19,882 nucleotides of DNA from Lachnospiraceae bacterium UBA3692 (GTDB lineage: Bacteria; Bacillota; Clostridia; Lachnospirales; Lachnospiraceae). Positions within the stretch are counted from its first letter, which is position 1. Every line of letters begins with the position of its first letter. A program made the translations under genes and the position numbers. Of this stretch, positions 7,709 to 15,711 are shown piece after piece. A model generated the notes under the pieces. That model was not told the DNA's origin and did no database searches. It saw only the letters and a program-made list of their open reading frames with translations. The stretch covers positions 38,026 to 57,907 of the forward strand of contig DFIR01000005.1 of the NCBI GenBank assembly GCA_002372815.1, written 5' to 3'.

Positions 7709-9457
7709 ATGGTTAAGACGATACTGTCACAGGTCAAGGAATTCAAATGGGTGTCGATCCTGACGCCCGTCTGCATGATCGGGGAGGTCATCTGCGAGAT
7801 GATCATCCCCATCCTGATGGGAAGGATCGTGGATCTGGGAATTTACGGGAACGATATGGGATTCATCCTGCGGACCGGCGCCATGATGATCGCCGTCGCG
7901 CTGTGCGGCCTGTTCTTCGGTGTCATGGGCGGTATTTTCGGCGCGAGAGCCAGCGCCGGGCTCGCGAGGAACCTGCGGAAGACGATGTATGACAATATCC
8001 AGACGTTTTCTTTCGCGAATATCGACAAGTTTTCGACGTCCGGCCTTGTCACGAGACTGACGACGGACGTGACGAATATCCAGAACGCGTTCCAGATGAT
8101 CCTCCGCATGGCCATGCGCGCGCCGGTCTCCATGATCGTGGCGCTGATCATGTCCATCAGCATCAGCCCCAGGCTCTCCAGCATCTATCTGGTCGCCGTG
8201 GTGTTCCTGGCCATCGTGATCGCGCTGATGATGGGAAGGACCACGAGATACTTCAAGCAGGTGTTCGAGCGGTACGATGACCTCAATGCCAGCGTGCAGG
8301 AGAACGTCTCCGCGATCCGCGTCGTCAAGGCCTACGTGCGGGAGGACTACGAGATCGGAAAGTTCCGTAAGGCGGCGCAGAACATCTATGAGATGTTCTG
8401 CAAGGCGGAGCTGAACATCGCCGTGATCGGCCCCATCATGTCCACCGTCGTCTACAGCTGCATCCTGCTGGTCAGCTGGTTCGGCGCCCACATGATCGTG
8501 GCGCAGGAGCTGACGACCGGCAACCTGATGAGTCTGCTCACCTACTGCATGAACATTCTGATGAGCCTCATGATGGTGTCCATGGTCTTCGTGATGATCA
8601 CTATGTCGGAGGCCAGCGCAAGGCGTATCGCGGAGGTCATCAACGAGAAGAGTTCGCTCACGAATCCGGAGGATCCGATCATGGAGGTGCCGGACGGAAG
8701 CATCGTTTTCAAGGATGTCGACTTCTCCTACCGCCCCGGCGGCGGGGAGCCGGTCCTGAAGGACGTCTCGCTGGAGATCCGGAGCGGGGAGAGTATCGGC
8801 ATCATCGGAGGCACCGGCAGCGCCAAGTCCAGTCTGGTGAACCTGATCAGCCGCCTGTATGACGTGACGCAGGGAGCAGTGCTCGTGGGCGGACACGACG
8901 TGCGCGAATATGACATGGAGGTGCTGCGGGACCAGGTGTCCGTGGTGCTGCAGAAGAATGTGCTTTTCTCCGGAACGATTCTTGAGAATCTGCGCTGGGG
9001 CGACCCGGACGCGACGCTCGAGGACTGTCAGAGAGTCTGCCGCATGGCCTGCGCGGACGAGTTCATCGAGCAGTTCCCGGACGGCTATGAGACGAAGATC
9101 GAGCAGGGCGGCACCAATGTCTCCGGCGGACAGAAGCAGCGCCTCTGCATCGCGAGGGCGCTTCTGAAGAAGCCCAAGGTCCTGATCCTGGACGACTCCA
9201 CCAGCGCCGTCGACACGGCGACGGACGCAAAGATCCGGCGCGCCTTCGCGGAGGAGATCCCGAATACGACCAAGCTGATCATCGCGCAGCGCATCGCCAG
9301 CGTGAAGGACCTGGACCGGATCATCGTCATGGAGGACGGCCGCGTGAACGGCTTCGGGACGCACGACGAGCTGCTGCGGGACAACGCGATCTACCGTGAA
9401 GTGTATGAGTCGCAGGTCGGCGCCGGCGCGGATGCCGACTTTGATAAAAAAGAGTGA
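7709..9457 (+). CDS. ABC exporter half-transporter with degenerate ATPase site
   Basis: The protein has 582 aa, with a six-helix transmembrane domain (about residues 10-320) fused to an ATP-binding domain. Walker A is GGTGSAKS (367-374), with Ala372 where Gly is usual. The signature is VSGGQ (471-475). Walker B is LILDDS, with Asp496 replacing the catalytic Glu. The switch residue is Gln527 (IAQRI) instead of His. This set, and the end GFGTHDELLRDNAIYREVYESQ-like spacing, match the TM287 type of subunit, which forms a heterodimer with one inactive site. The likely role is efflux of drugs, lipids or peptides. The ATG at 7709 is preceded by aagaggt (7696-7702); the upstream in-frame start at 7601 lies within the promoter and is rejected. 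The partner follows after 54 nt. Confidence 0.93.
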   Translation: MVKTILSQVKEFKWVSILTPVCMIGEVICEMIIPILMGRIVDLGIYGNDMGFILRTGAMMIAVALCGLFFGVMGGIFGARASAGLARNLRKTMYDNIQTFSFANIDKFSTSGLVTRLTTDVTNIQNAFQMILRMAMRAPVSMIVALIMSISISPRLSSIYLVAVVFLAIVIALMMGRTTRYFKQVFERYDDLNASVQENVSAIRVVKAYVREDYEIGKFRKAAQNIYEMFCKAELNIAVIGPIMSTVVYSCILLVSWFGAHMIVAQELTTGNLMSLLTYCMNILMSLMMVSMVFVMITMSEASARRIAEVINEKSSLTNPEDPIMEVPDGSIVFKDVDFSYRPGGGEPVLKDVSLEIRSGESIGIIGGTGSAKSSLVNLISRLYDVTQGAVLVGGHDVREYDMEVLRDQVSVVLQKNVLFSGTILENLRWGDPDATLEDCQRVCRMACADEFIEQFPDGYETKIEQGGTNVSGGQKQRLCIARALLKKPKVLILDDSTSAVDTATDAKIRRAFAEEIPNTTKLIIAQRIASVKDLDRIIVMEDGRVNGFGTHDELLRDNAIYREVYESQVGAGADADFDKKE

Positions 9458-9511
9458 GGCAGGAGCAGGTGCAGTGATCATGTGCGCGGATGCGCGTTGA
9501 GGATTTCAGAT

Positions 9512-11482
9512 ATGGCACAGAATCAGGATAAGAAGAAGCAGAAACAGGAGAAAGTCTTTGTCGGCGGCGGGCCCGGCGGCAGAGGCATGCGCGGCCGCCC
9601 GATGCCGAAGGTGGAGGACCCGTGGGGACTTTTCAAGCGCATCATGTCGCTGGTCCTCAAGTACTATAAATATCAGTTTGCGCTGGTCTTCGTCTGCATC
9701 ATAGTAAGTGTGCTGGCGAATGTCCGCGGGACGATGTTCACGAGGACCCTGATCGACCAATATATCGATCCGATGATCGGGACACCTTCGCCGGATTACA
9801 GCCCGCTCGCAGGGGCCATCCTGCGCGTCGCAGGCTTCTATCTCATCGGGATCGCCGCCGCCTACACACAGCAGCGCACGATGGTGAAGGTGGTGCAGGG
9901 GACCCTGAACCGCCTGCGCGGAGAGCTTTTCGAACACATGGAGAAGCTGCCGATCCGCTATTTTGATACACATGCCCACGGCGATATCATGTCGGTCTAC
10001 ACCAATGACATCGATACGCTCAGGCAGATGGTCAGCCAGAGCATTCCGCAGCTCTTCAACAGCGTGATCACCGTCGTCAGCATTCTGACCATGATGCTGG
10101 TCCTGAGTGTCCCCCTCACGATCCTGACGATCGTGATGGTGGGTGTGATGATGTTCTGTTCGCTCCAGGCGACAAAACTGTCCGGCACCAATTTTGTCGC
10201 GCAGCAGAAGAATCTCGGGGCGCTGAACGGATTCATCGAGGAGACGATGACCGGACAGAAGGTGGTCAAAGTCTTCAATCACGAGGCACAGGCCATCCGG
10301 GAGTTCGATGAGCTGAACGAGGCACTCTACCAGAGCGCCTACAGGGCCAACGGCTATGCCAATATCATAGGCCCCATCAACGCGCAGCTCGGAAACGCCA
10401 GCTATGTGCTGGCCGCGATCGTCGGCGGACTCCTGGCGCTCAATACCTATGCGGGCTTTACGGTCGGCGCGCTGGCGAGCTTCCTGACATTCAACCGGAA
10501 CTTCTCCATGCCCATCAACCAGGTGAGCATGCAGTTTAACAGCATTATCATGGCGCTGGCCGGCGCGGAGCGCATCTTCCGCTTGCTGGACGAGCAGCCG
10601 GAGACCGATGAGGGATATGTCACCCTGGTCAACTGCACCGTCGGAGAGGACGGAACGATCACGGAGACGGACAGGCATACCGGCCAGTGGGCCTGGAGGC
10701 ACTTCCACAAGCAGTCCGACCAGTCCGTCACCTACCAGCGTCTGGAAGGCGATGTCACCTTCAACGATGTGGACTTCGGCTACAACGATGACAAGATGGT
10801 CCTGCACAATATCGTGATCCACGCGAGACCCGGCGAGAAGGTCGCGCTGGTCGGCTCCACGGGCGCCGGCAAGACGACGATCACCAACCTGATCAACCGG
10901 TTCTACGACATTCAGGACGGCAAGATCCGGTACGACAACATCAACATCAACAAGATCTGTAAGGCGGACCTGCGGCGCTCCCTCGGCATCGTGCTGCAGG
11001 ACACGCACCTGTTCACCGGCACAGTCCGGGAGAACATCCGCTTCGGCAAGCTGGACGCCACGGAGGAGGAGATCGTCGCGGCCGCGAAGCTCGCCAATGC
11101 CGACAGCTTCATCCGGCGTCTGCCGCAGGGGTATGACACGATGCTGACCGGCGACGGCGCCAACCTGTCGCAGGGACAGCGGCAGCTGCTGGCGATCGCG
11201 AGGGCGGCTATCGCCAACCCGCCGGTGCTGATCCTGGACGAGGCGACCAGTTCCATCGACACCCGCACAGAGAAGATCGTGCAGGAGGGCATGGATAAGC
11301 TGATGAAGGGCCGGACGACGTTCGTCATCGCTCACCGGCTCTCCACCATCAGGAACAGCGACATGATCCTGGTCCTGGAGCAGGGCAGGATCGTGGAGCG
11401 GGGCAACCACGACGAGCTCATCGCCCAGAAGGGCCGGTACTATCAGCTGTATACCGGCAAGAGCGACGCGCTTACGGCCTGA
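9512..11482 (+). CDS. ABC exporter half-transporter, catalytic partner subunit
   Basis: The protein has 656 aa. A charged, Gly/Arg-rich N-terminal extension of about 40 residues precedes the six-helix membrane domain. The ATP-binding domain has Walker A GSTGAGKT (448-455), a variant signature LSQGQ (552-556), Walker B LILDEA with catalytic Glu577, and switch His608. Together with the upstream subunit this gives one full ATPase site (this Walker B plus the partner's VSGGQ) and one degenerate site (partner Asp496 plus this LSQGQ), as known for TM287/288-like exporters. A linker insertion of about 50 residues before the ATPase domain accounts for the extra length. The ATG at 9512 follows tgaggat (9498-9504). 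Confidence 0.93.
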   Translation: MAQNQDKKKQKQEKVFVGGGPGGRGMRGRPMPKVEDPWGLFKRIMSLVLKYYKYQFALVFVCIIVSVLANVRGTMFTRTLIDQYIDPMIGTPSPDYSPLAGAILRVAGFYLIGIAAAYTQQRTMVKVVQGTLNRLRGELFEHMEKLPIRYFDTHAHGDIMSVYTNDIDTLRQMVSQSIPQLFNSVITVVSILTMMLVLSVPLTILTIVMVGVMMFCSLQATKLSGTNFVAQQKNLGALNGFIEETMTGQKVVKVFNHEAQAIREFDELNEALYQSAYRANGYANIIGPINAQLGNASYVLAAIVGGLLALNTYAGFTVGALASFLTFNRNFSMPINQVSMQFNSIIMALAGAERIFRLLDEQPETDEGYVTLVNCTVGEDGTITETDRHTGQWAWRHFHKQSDQSVTYQRLEGDVTFNDVDFGYNDDKMVLHNIVIHARPGEKVALVGSTGAGKTTITNLINRFYDIQDGKIRYDNININKICKADLRRSLGIVLQDTHLFTGTVRENIRFGKLDATEEEIVAAAKLANADSFIRRLPQGYDTMLTGDGANLSQGQRQLLAIARAAIANPPVLILDEATSSIDTRTEKIVQEGMDKLMKGRTTFVIAHRLSTIRNSDMILVLEQGRIVERGNHDELIAQKGRYYQLYTGKSDALTA

Positions 11483-11546
11483 CCCCGGGGACATGCGGAG
11501 CAGCGGTGTAACTGAGACCTGATTATTAGTTTACAGAAGGGAAAAA

Positions 11547-11954
11547 ATGCAGAAGAACAGGAAATGGGTACTCACGATCTGTGCCATCGCAGCAGCCATT
11601 CTTCTCATGGGAGGAATCTACGCCGCGTTCGGCCCGAAGGCGGCCGCCGGCGCCAAGGCCTACACCCTGGAAGTGGTGGACGACCAGGCGGTGTCGAAGA
11701 CCTACGAGGGCAGAACGGACAGCGCCTATCTGCGGGAGGTCCTGGACGAGCTCGCCGCACAGGGGGACTTCTCCTACGAGGCTTCGGACGGCGAGTACGG
11801 ACTCTACATTGAGGCAGTCAACGGACTGGAGGCGGACTACAGCCGGGACGGGGCCTACTGGGCCATCTACGTGAACGGCGAGTACGGCCAGTACGGCGCG
11901 GATTCGCAGCCGGTCGCGGACGGCGATGCCTTCCGGCTGGTGTACGAGAAGTGA
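11547..11954 (+). CDS. Exported DUF4430 (transcobalamin-like) protein
   Basis: The protein has 135 aa. A basic N-terminus (MQKNRK) and a hydrophobic stretch to about residue 27 form a signal peptide or membrane anchor; there is no lipobox. The rest fits DUF4430: a strand-rich domain with TYEGRTDSAYLREVLDEL and ending in YWAIYVNGEYGQYGADSQPVADGD, the pattern shared with the C-terminal domain of transcobalamin and intrinsic factor. It would sit outside the membrane. The next gene, an ECF S component, overlaps its stop (GTGA), so the two probably act together, with this one as an extracellular substrate-capturing or docking domain. A corrinoid substrate is inferred only from the domain resemblance. 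The start follows agaaggga at 11536-11543. Confidence 0.82.
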   Translation: MQKNRKWVLTICAIAAAILLMGGIYAAFGPKAAAGAKAYTLEVVDDQAVSKTYEGRTDSAYLREVLDELAAQGDFSYEASDGEYGLYIEAVNGLEADYSRDGAYWAIYVNGEYGQYGADSQPVADGDAFRLVYEK

Positions 11955-12466
11955 ATGGCTCTCCGGTGACGGTCCGGGATCTGGCCGTCCTCGGGATGAT
12001 GGTCGCGCTCCTGGAGGCTTCCAAGCGCCTGCTGGACAACCTGCCGAACGTTGAGCTGATCACTTTTCTCCTGATCATGTTCACGATCTTCTTCGGGAAG
12101 AAGGTGATCGCCGCGGCAGTGGCGTTCACATTCCTGGAGATCGCCTGGTGGGGCGTCCACGTCTGGGTGATCATGTATCTCTACGTGTGGCCGCTGCTGA
12201 TCCTCCTGACAGACCGCCTGCACCGCAGGATCCTCGCGCGCGGCGAGACGGTCAGCCCTGCGCCGTTCGCGGCACTGGCGGCTGCCTTCGGCCTGGGGTT
12301 CGGAGCCATGTGCTCTCTGCCGTATCTGGCGATCGGCGGTCCGGTGATGATGTTCACCTGGTGGGTCGCGGGGATCCCTTACGACATCCTGCACTGCATC
12401 AGCAACCTGCTGATCTGCCTGCTCCTGTTCCGCCCGGTCCACGCCACGATGTCGCGGTTTGTGTGA
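11951..12466 (+). CDS. ECF transporter S component (substrate-specific membrane subunit)
   Basis: The protein has 171 aa and is highly hydrophobic, with about five to six membrane helices, the size of ECF S components. Shared features are the short N-terminal helix with the small-residue pattern (LAVLGMMVALLEASKRLL), the NLPNVELITFLLIMF segment, and the Trp-rich WWGVHVWVIMYLYVWPLL. The substrate is not clear. No EcfA, EcfA' or EcfT gene lies nearby, so it would use a shared energising module encoded elsewhere (group II ECF). The GTG start overlaps the DUF4430 stop by 4 nt; a second GTG at 11966 is possible. No riboswitch is visible upstream of the pair; they may be read from the exporter operon. 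Confidence 0.82.
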   Translation: MNGSPVTVRDLAVLGMMVALLEASKRLLDNLPNVELITFLLIMFTIFFGKKVIAAAVAFTFLEIAWWGVHVWVIMYLYVWPLLILLTDRLHRRILARGETVSPAPFAALAAAFGLGFGAMCSLPYLAIGGPVMMFTWWVAGIPYDILHCISNLLICLLLFRPVHATMSRFV

Positions 12467-12509
12467 CTGCGGCCGGCTGGCGGCTGATCGTCGTGATGGC
12501 CGCCTCCTA

Positions 12510-12538
12510 TTGCGCATCCCGCCCGGGCGGGATACAAT
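12510..12538 (+). promoter_or_regulatory. Promoter of the cupin-alcohol dehydrogenase pair with palindromic spacer
   Basis: TTGCGC (12510-12515), a 17-nt spacer and TACAAT (12533-12538). The spacer with the first base of the -10 is the perfect 18-bp palindrome ATCCCGCCCGGGCGGGAT (12516-12533). No T-run follows, so it is not a terminator; its place suggests an operator. The cupin ATG is 57 nt downstream of the -10. Confidence 0.6.
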
Positions 12539-12594
12539 CGTAGGAGAGGAAAGTTATACGAAGTTTTGTATTTATACAGGAAACGGAGGATCCC

Positions 12595-12945
12595 ATGATC
12601 AGGAAGAAACAGGACTGTCAGATCGAATACCGCGAACACATGAGAGGCGGGGACGGGACCGTGAAGCTGACCGGCTTCATCAGCGGGCCGGAGGAGCTCT
12701 GCGGGAAGGGGAGACTTTTCTCCAGGATCACGCTGGAACCCGGCTGCAGCATCGGATTCCATGTCCACGAGGGGGACTCGGAGCTCTTCTACATTCTCCG
12801 GGGCACCGGGATCTATAATGACGGCGGCACGGAGGTGACGGTGCAGGAGGGCGATGTCACGATCTGTCCTGCCGGCACAGGCCACGGGATGGCGAACCGC
12901 TCGGACGAAGTTCTCGAAATGATCGCCGTCATCGTATATGCATGA
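12595..12945 (+). CDS. Single-domain cupin protein
   Basis: The protein has 116 aa. Both cupin motifs are complete: His56-x-His58, Glu63 and Gly70 in the first, and G-x5-P-x-G-x2-His97-x3-Asn101 in the second. These four residues would bind one metal ion. Small cupins serve as isomerases, dioxygenases or ligand-binding proteins, and sequence alone does not say which. The ATG at 12595 follows cggagga (12584-12590). An alcohol dehydrogenase follows after 74 nt in the same direction and shares the promoter, so the two may handle the same small carbonyl or sugar-like compound; that link is inference. Confidence 0.88.
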   Translation: MIRKKQDCQIEYREHMRGGDGTVKLTGFISGPEELCGKGRLFSRITLEPGCSIGFHVHEGDSELFYILRGTGIYNDGGTEVTVQEGDVTICPAGTGHGMANRSDEVLEMIAVIVYA

Positions 12946-12954
12946 GCGCGGCCG

Positions 12955-12975
12955 CGCAGGGGACGGTTCTCTGCG
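12955..12975 (+). repeat. Solo GGGGACGGTTCTC hairpin motif
   Basis: GGGGACGGTTCTC is enclosed by CGCAG (12955-12959) and CTGCG (12971-12975), giving a small hairpin. The same motif, often also hairpin-enclosed, recurs at 3824-3836 (minus), 14105-14117 (degenerate), 14711-14736 (minus) and 17753-17783. Here it sits between the cupin stop and the dehydrogenase Shine-Dalgarno. Confidence 0.7.
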
Positions 12976-13019
12976 AGGTCGTTTCACATGGCACTGCTAT
13001 GCAGAGATTGGAGGGAAAA

Positions 13020-14105
13020 ATGCAGTTTTATATGCCCGTAAGAGTTTACGATGAACAGGACTGTGTCCGCAGGCACGCCGCGGAACTTGGCGCGCTCGGA
13101 TCGAAGGCGCTGATCGTGACGGGACGGCACTCCGCCGCCGCCTGCGGCGCGCTCGGCGATGTCGAGGACGCTCTGCGGGAGGCCGGGAAGGCGTTCTGCG
13201 TTTTCTCCGAGATCGAGGAGAATCCGTCCGTGGAGACCGTGATGAGAGCCGCGCTGTACGGGAAGGAAGAAGGTACGGACTTCTGCATCGGGATCGGCGG
13301 GGGATCGCCGATGGACGCGGCCAAGGCCATCGCATTTCTGCTGGCACAGGAGCAGCCGGACGTCTCGACCCTTTACGACGCAAAGGTCCCGACGAAGGCG
13401 GTCCCCATTGCGGAAGTGCCGACGACCTGCGGGACGGGCTCAGAGGTGACCGGGGTCTCCGTCCTGACACGCCATGAGAAAAGGACCAAGGGCTCGATCC
13501 CCCACAAGATCTTCGGAAACATCGCGCTGATCGACGGAAAGTACCTCAAGGGCGCGCCCCGCTCCGTGATCACCAACACGGCGGTCGACGCGCTGGCCCA
13601 CATGGTGGAGAGCTATGAGAGCGTGAAGTCGGACGTCTACAGCCGCGCTGCGATCCTCGCCGGCCTGCGGCTCTGGAGCTCCGTGCGGGACGTGATCGCC
13701 GGGGAGAGAGATGCGGACGACGCTGACCGGGCAGCCCTGATGCGGGCATCCGCCTTCGCCGGCATCGCCATCGCCCAGACCGGCACATCCATCCCCCACG
13801 CGCTGAGCTACATCGTGACCTACGACGTCAAGATGCCTCACGGAAAAGCCTGCGGCATCTTCCTGCCCGGCTTCTTCCGCGAAATGTCCTCCGAGGACCG
13901 CGACGTCCTCCTCGGCGCGGCGGGCTTCGAAGACCAGGCTGCCTTCGATGCTTATATCAGCAAGCTGTACCCGGAGATCTTCGTCCCGGAAGAGACGATG
14001 CGCCGCACCTGCGAGACCGTGCTGGGCCAGACCGAGCGTCTGAAAGCCTGCCGCTTCCCTGTGGACGCGGAGGTGCTCGCCAGGATCGCCGATTTACGCC
14101 GGTGA
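13020..14105 (+). CDS. Iron-containing alcohol dehydrogenase
   Basis: The protein has 361 aa. It is a group III (iron-type) alcohol dehydrogenase with an N-terminal NAD(P) domain carrying GGGSPMDAAKA (Gly93-Ser96) and a helical C-terminal metal domain. The expected metal ligands are Asp190 and His194 (VDALAHMVE), His260 (SIPHALSY) and His274 (MPHGKACG), all present. It would interconvert an alcohol and an aldehyde or ketone; the substrate is unknown. The ATG at 13020 follows ggaggg (13010-13015). An in-frame ATG at 12942 overlaps the cupin stop, but its 26 extra residues come from the GGGGACGGTTCTC repeat and it lacks a Shine-Dalgarno, so it is rejected. A large structured repeat begins right after the stop. 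Confidence 0.92.
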   Translation: MQFYMPVRVYDEQDCVRRHAAELGALGSKALIVTGRHSAAACGALGDVEDALREAGKAFCVFSEIEENPSVETVMRAALYGKEEGTDFCIGIGGGSPMDAAKAIAFLLAQEQPDVSTLYDAKVPTKAVPIAEVPTTCGTGSEVTGVSVLTRHEKRTKGSIPHKIFGNIALIDGKYLKGAPRSVITNTAVDALAHMVESYESVKSDVYSRAAILAGLRLWSSVRDVIAGERDADDADRAALMRASAFAGIAIAQTGTSIPHALSYIVTYDVKMPHGKACGIFLPGFFREMSSEDRDVLLGAAGFEDQAAFDAYISKLYPEIFVPEETMRRTCETVLGQTERLKACRFPVDAEVLARIADLRR

Positions 14106-14736
14106 CAGTTCTCTGCGTAAGTGCCTGCAGGTATACAGGGTACACATGCGCCGGACGAAGAAGCAGAATATACATAGATCCCAGAAAGGCCCCTGCCAGC
14201 CAATGTCCCAACTCGGCCGCCGCTCTGATGACCGGCGTCCTCAGACAGTAGGACAACGGAGACGCTGTGCGGACACAGCGCCTCCGAACTGTCAGGGGCA
14301 TTCCTGCGATCAGGTATATTCGGGTGCTTCTTCTTTAAGGCTTATGTATACCCTGTATATCTGCAGGCAGGTGCGAAATACTGCGGCCGCAGGAGAGCCA
14401 TGGCACACGCACATGAACAGCCACTCTGTGTCCGGGAGAGACACTTTGAGCGAGCGGCCTGATCCACCTGACCTGCGCAGTGCGGCTGCCGGGTCAGGTG
14501 CCGCGGCTTCGGGCCGCGGGGCCTGTTGATCGCAATGTCTGAGGTCCCCGCTCATCAGAGCGGGGACCGAGTTCGATCATTGCCCGGCAGGCGTGCCGTG
14601 CAGGTCTATGTGGATCTCCGCGAAGCGATCGTGACTCTCACGGACACAGGGTGGCTGTTCATGCGTGTGTACCCTGTATACTTTGTAGGCATATACGCAA
14701 ATACCTGGACCCGCGCAGAGAACCGTCCTCGCGCGG
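14106..14736 (+). repeat. Structured intergenic repeat, copy 2 (longer form)
   Basis: This fills the whole gap between the convergent dehydrogenase and araC-type genes. Hairpin A (14123-14368, 246 nt) has near-continuous arms, including a perfect GAAGAAGCA/TGCTTCTTC that is broken in copy 1. Hairpin B pairs 14405-14430 with 14635-14668. Between its arms about 100 nt are present that copy 1 lacks, holding the hairpin GGTCCCCGCTC/GAGCGGGGACC (14543-14553, 14558-14568). The sequence GTATACAGGGTACACA occurs at the left end (14131-14146) and inverted in the middle and at the right end (about 14668-14681). Its outer edges are GACAGTTCTCTGCG (14104-14117) and, inverted, GACGGTTCTCTGCG (14713-14726). 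Confidence 0.85.
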
Positions 14737-15675
14737 TCAAAAGCTCTTTGCGTGGTATTCCTGCCACAGCCGCAGGCTCTCTTCGCGGGTGTAGAACTGC
14801 TCGCGGCTGTGCATGCTGTGGCGGATCATGCCGGCGGTGCCGACGACCTGTTCCCCGCGGAGCAGGACATCGCGGTAAGCTTCGGGGGTCATCCCCGTGC
14901 GCTGCCGGAAGGCGGCGGAGAAGTAGCGGTAGTCCGAGAAGCCGGCGTCCATGCAGATGGAGAGGAGCTTGTCGTCGCTGACGACCATGCGCTCGCAGGC
15001 ATAGTTGAAGCGGACGGTGGAGACATATTCCTGGAAGCTCTGGTTCAGAGTCTGCCGGATGAAGCCGGAGACATAGTGCATCGAGAGACCCTCCGCGCGC
15101 GCGAAGTCCCGCAGGAGGATCCGCTCACGGAAGTGTGTGTCCACATACTGGAGAAAACGTTCCAGACGCTCGTTCTTGCGGGCGACCTGCGCAGCCTCCT
15201 CGTCCGTGAGCCTGTGCGAAGGAAGCGCACAGAAGAGCGTGTGAAGGACTAGCCCGGCCTGCCCGATGCAGTAGAGTTCGTACTGCGGTTCCTGGAGCAG
15301 ATAGGCGTGGATCATGTCCAGAAGTCTGTCGCGCAGGCAGGAGAAGGCCTCCGGGGACATATGCCGGTGGGGGTACATGGCGTCCGTGCTGATTCCCCGG
15401 AGTGAGGGGAACAGCGAACTGGAGACCTGCATGCAGAGGAAGGTCGAGGGCGCGTCGATCCGGTGATATTCGTGAAGCTGGCGGGGACTCAGAAAGAGGA
15501 TCTCCCCCGGCGCAACGACGTGCTCATGGGCCTCCACGCGAACCAGGAGCGGGTGATTGAAAGGACAGACCAGTTCCCACTCCGGATGAAAATGCGGGGT
15601 CCGGTACTCGAGCGTGTCGAAGAAGAGACTGAGTCCCGGAATCTGCGGATTATGGATGATCTCCAGCTCTGTCAT
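14737..15675 (-). CDS. AraC-family transcriptional regulator with cupin sensor domain
   Basis: The protein has 312 aa. The N-terminal half is an AraC-type cupin sensor (HFHPEWELVCPF, then APGEILFLSPRQLHEYHRID). The last 100 residues hold two helix-turn-helix motifs: RILLRDFARAEGLSMHYVSGFIR and, closer to the end, LLSICMDAGFSDYRYFSAAFR with TGMTPEAYR, the usual AraC signature order. It would bind a small ligand, often a sugar, and control nearby genes. The start at 15675 is preceded on its strand by aggagg (complement of 15684-15689). The gene is divergent from thiT and convergent with the alcohol dehydrogenase; its targets are not evident. Its stop touches the edge of the repeat, whose CCGCGC/GCGCGG hairpin (14711-14736) follows it at once. 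Confidence 0.93.
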   Translation of the reverse strand: MTELEIIHNPQIPGLSLFFDTLEYRTPHFHPEWELVCPFNHPLLVRVEAHEHVVAPGEILFLSPRQLHEYHRIDAPSTFLCMQVSSSLFPSLRGISTDAMYPHRHMSPEAFSCLRDRLLDMIHAYLLQEPQYELYCIGQAGLVLHTLFCALPSHRLTDEEAAQVARKNERLERFLQYVDTHFRERILLRDFARAEGLSMHYVSGFIRQTLNQSFQEYVSTVRFNYACERMVVSDDKLLSICMDAGFSDYRYFSAAFRQRTGMTPEAYRDVLLRGEQVVGTAGMIRHSMHSREQFYTREESLRLWQEYHAKSF

Positions 15676-15692
15676 ATGCAAAACCTCCTGTG

Positions 15693-15708
15693 AATGACAG
15701 CCGTCATT
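15693..15708. promoter_or_regulatory. Palindrome in the AraC-type regulator leader
   Basis: AATGAC (15693-15698) and GTCATT (15703-15708) flank AGCC. It lies between the regulator's -10 and its Shine-Dalgarno, a good place for an autoregulatory operator. The binding protein is unknown. Confidence 0.4.
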
Positions 15709-15711
15709 TCC

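Noticed and set aside
7727..9481. Very long minus-strand open frames opposite etfA, the dehydrogenase, the hydrolase and both exporter genes
   Set aside because: Long antisense frames are expected in GC-rich coding DNA. Their products are His/Asp/Arg/Ala-rich with no domains, while the plus-strand genes have complete motifs.
12942..13019. Upstream start for the alcohol dehydrogenase overlapping the cupin stop (ATGA)
   Set aside because: It lacks a Shine-Dalgarno, and the extra 26 residues are translated from the GGGGACGGTTCTC repeat. The ATG at 13020 has GGAGGG and gives the family's normal length.
14123..14368. Retron or group II intron RNA
   Set aside because: The long hairpin resembles neither intron domain V nor a retron msr-msd layout in detail, and no reverse transcriptase gene is present in the window.
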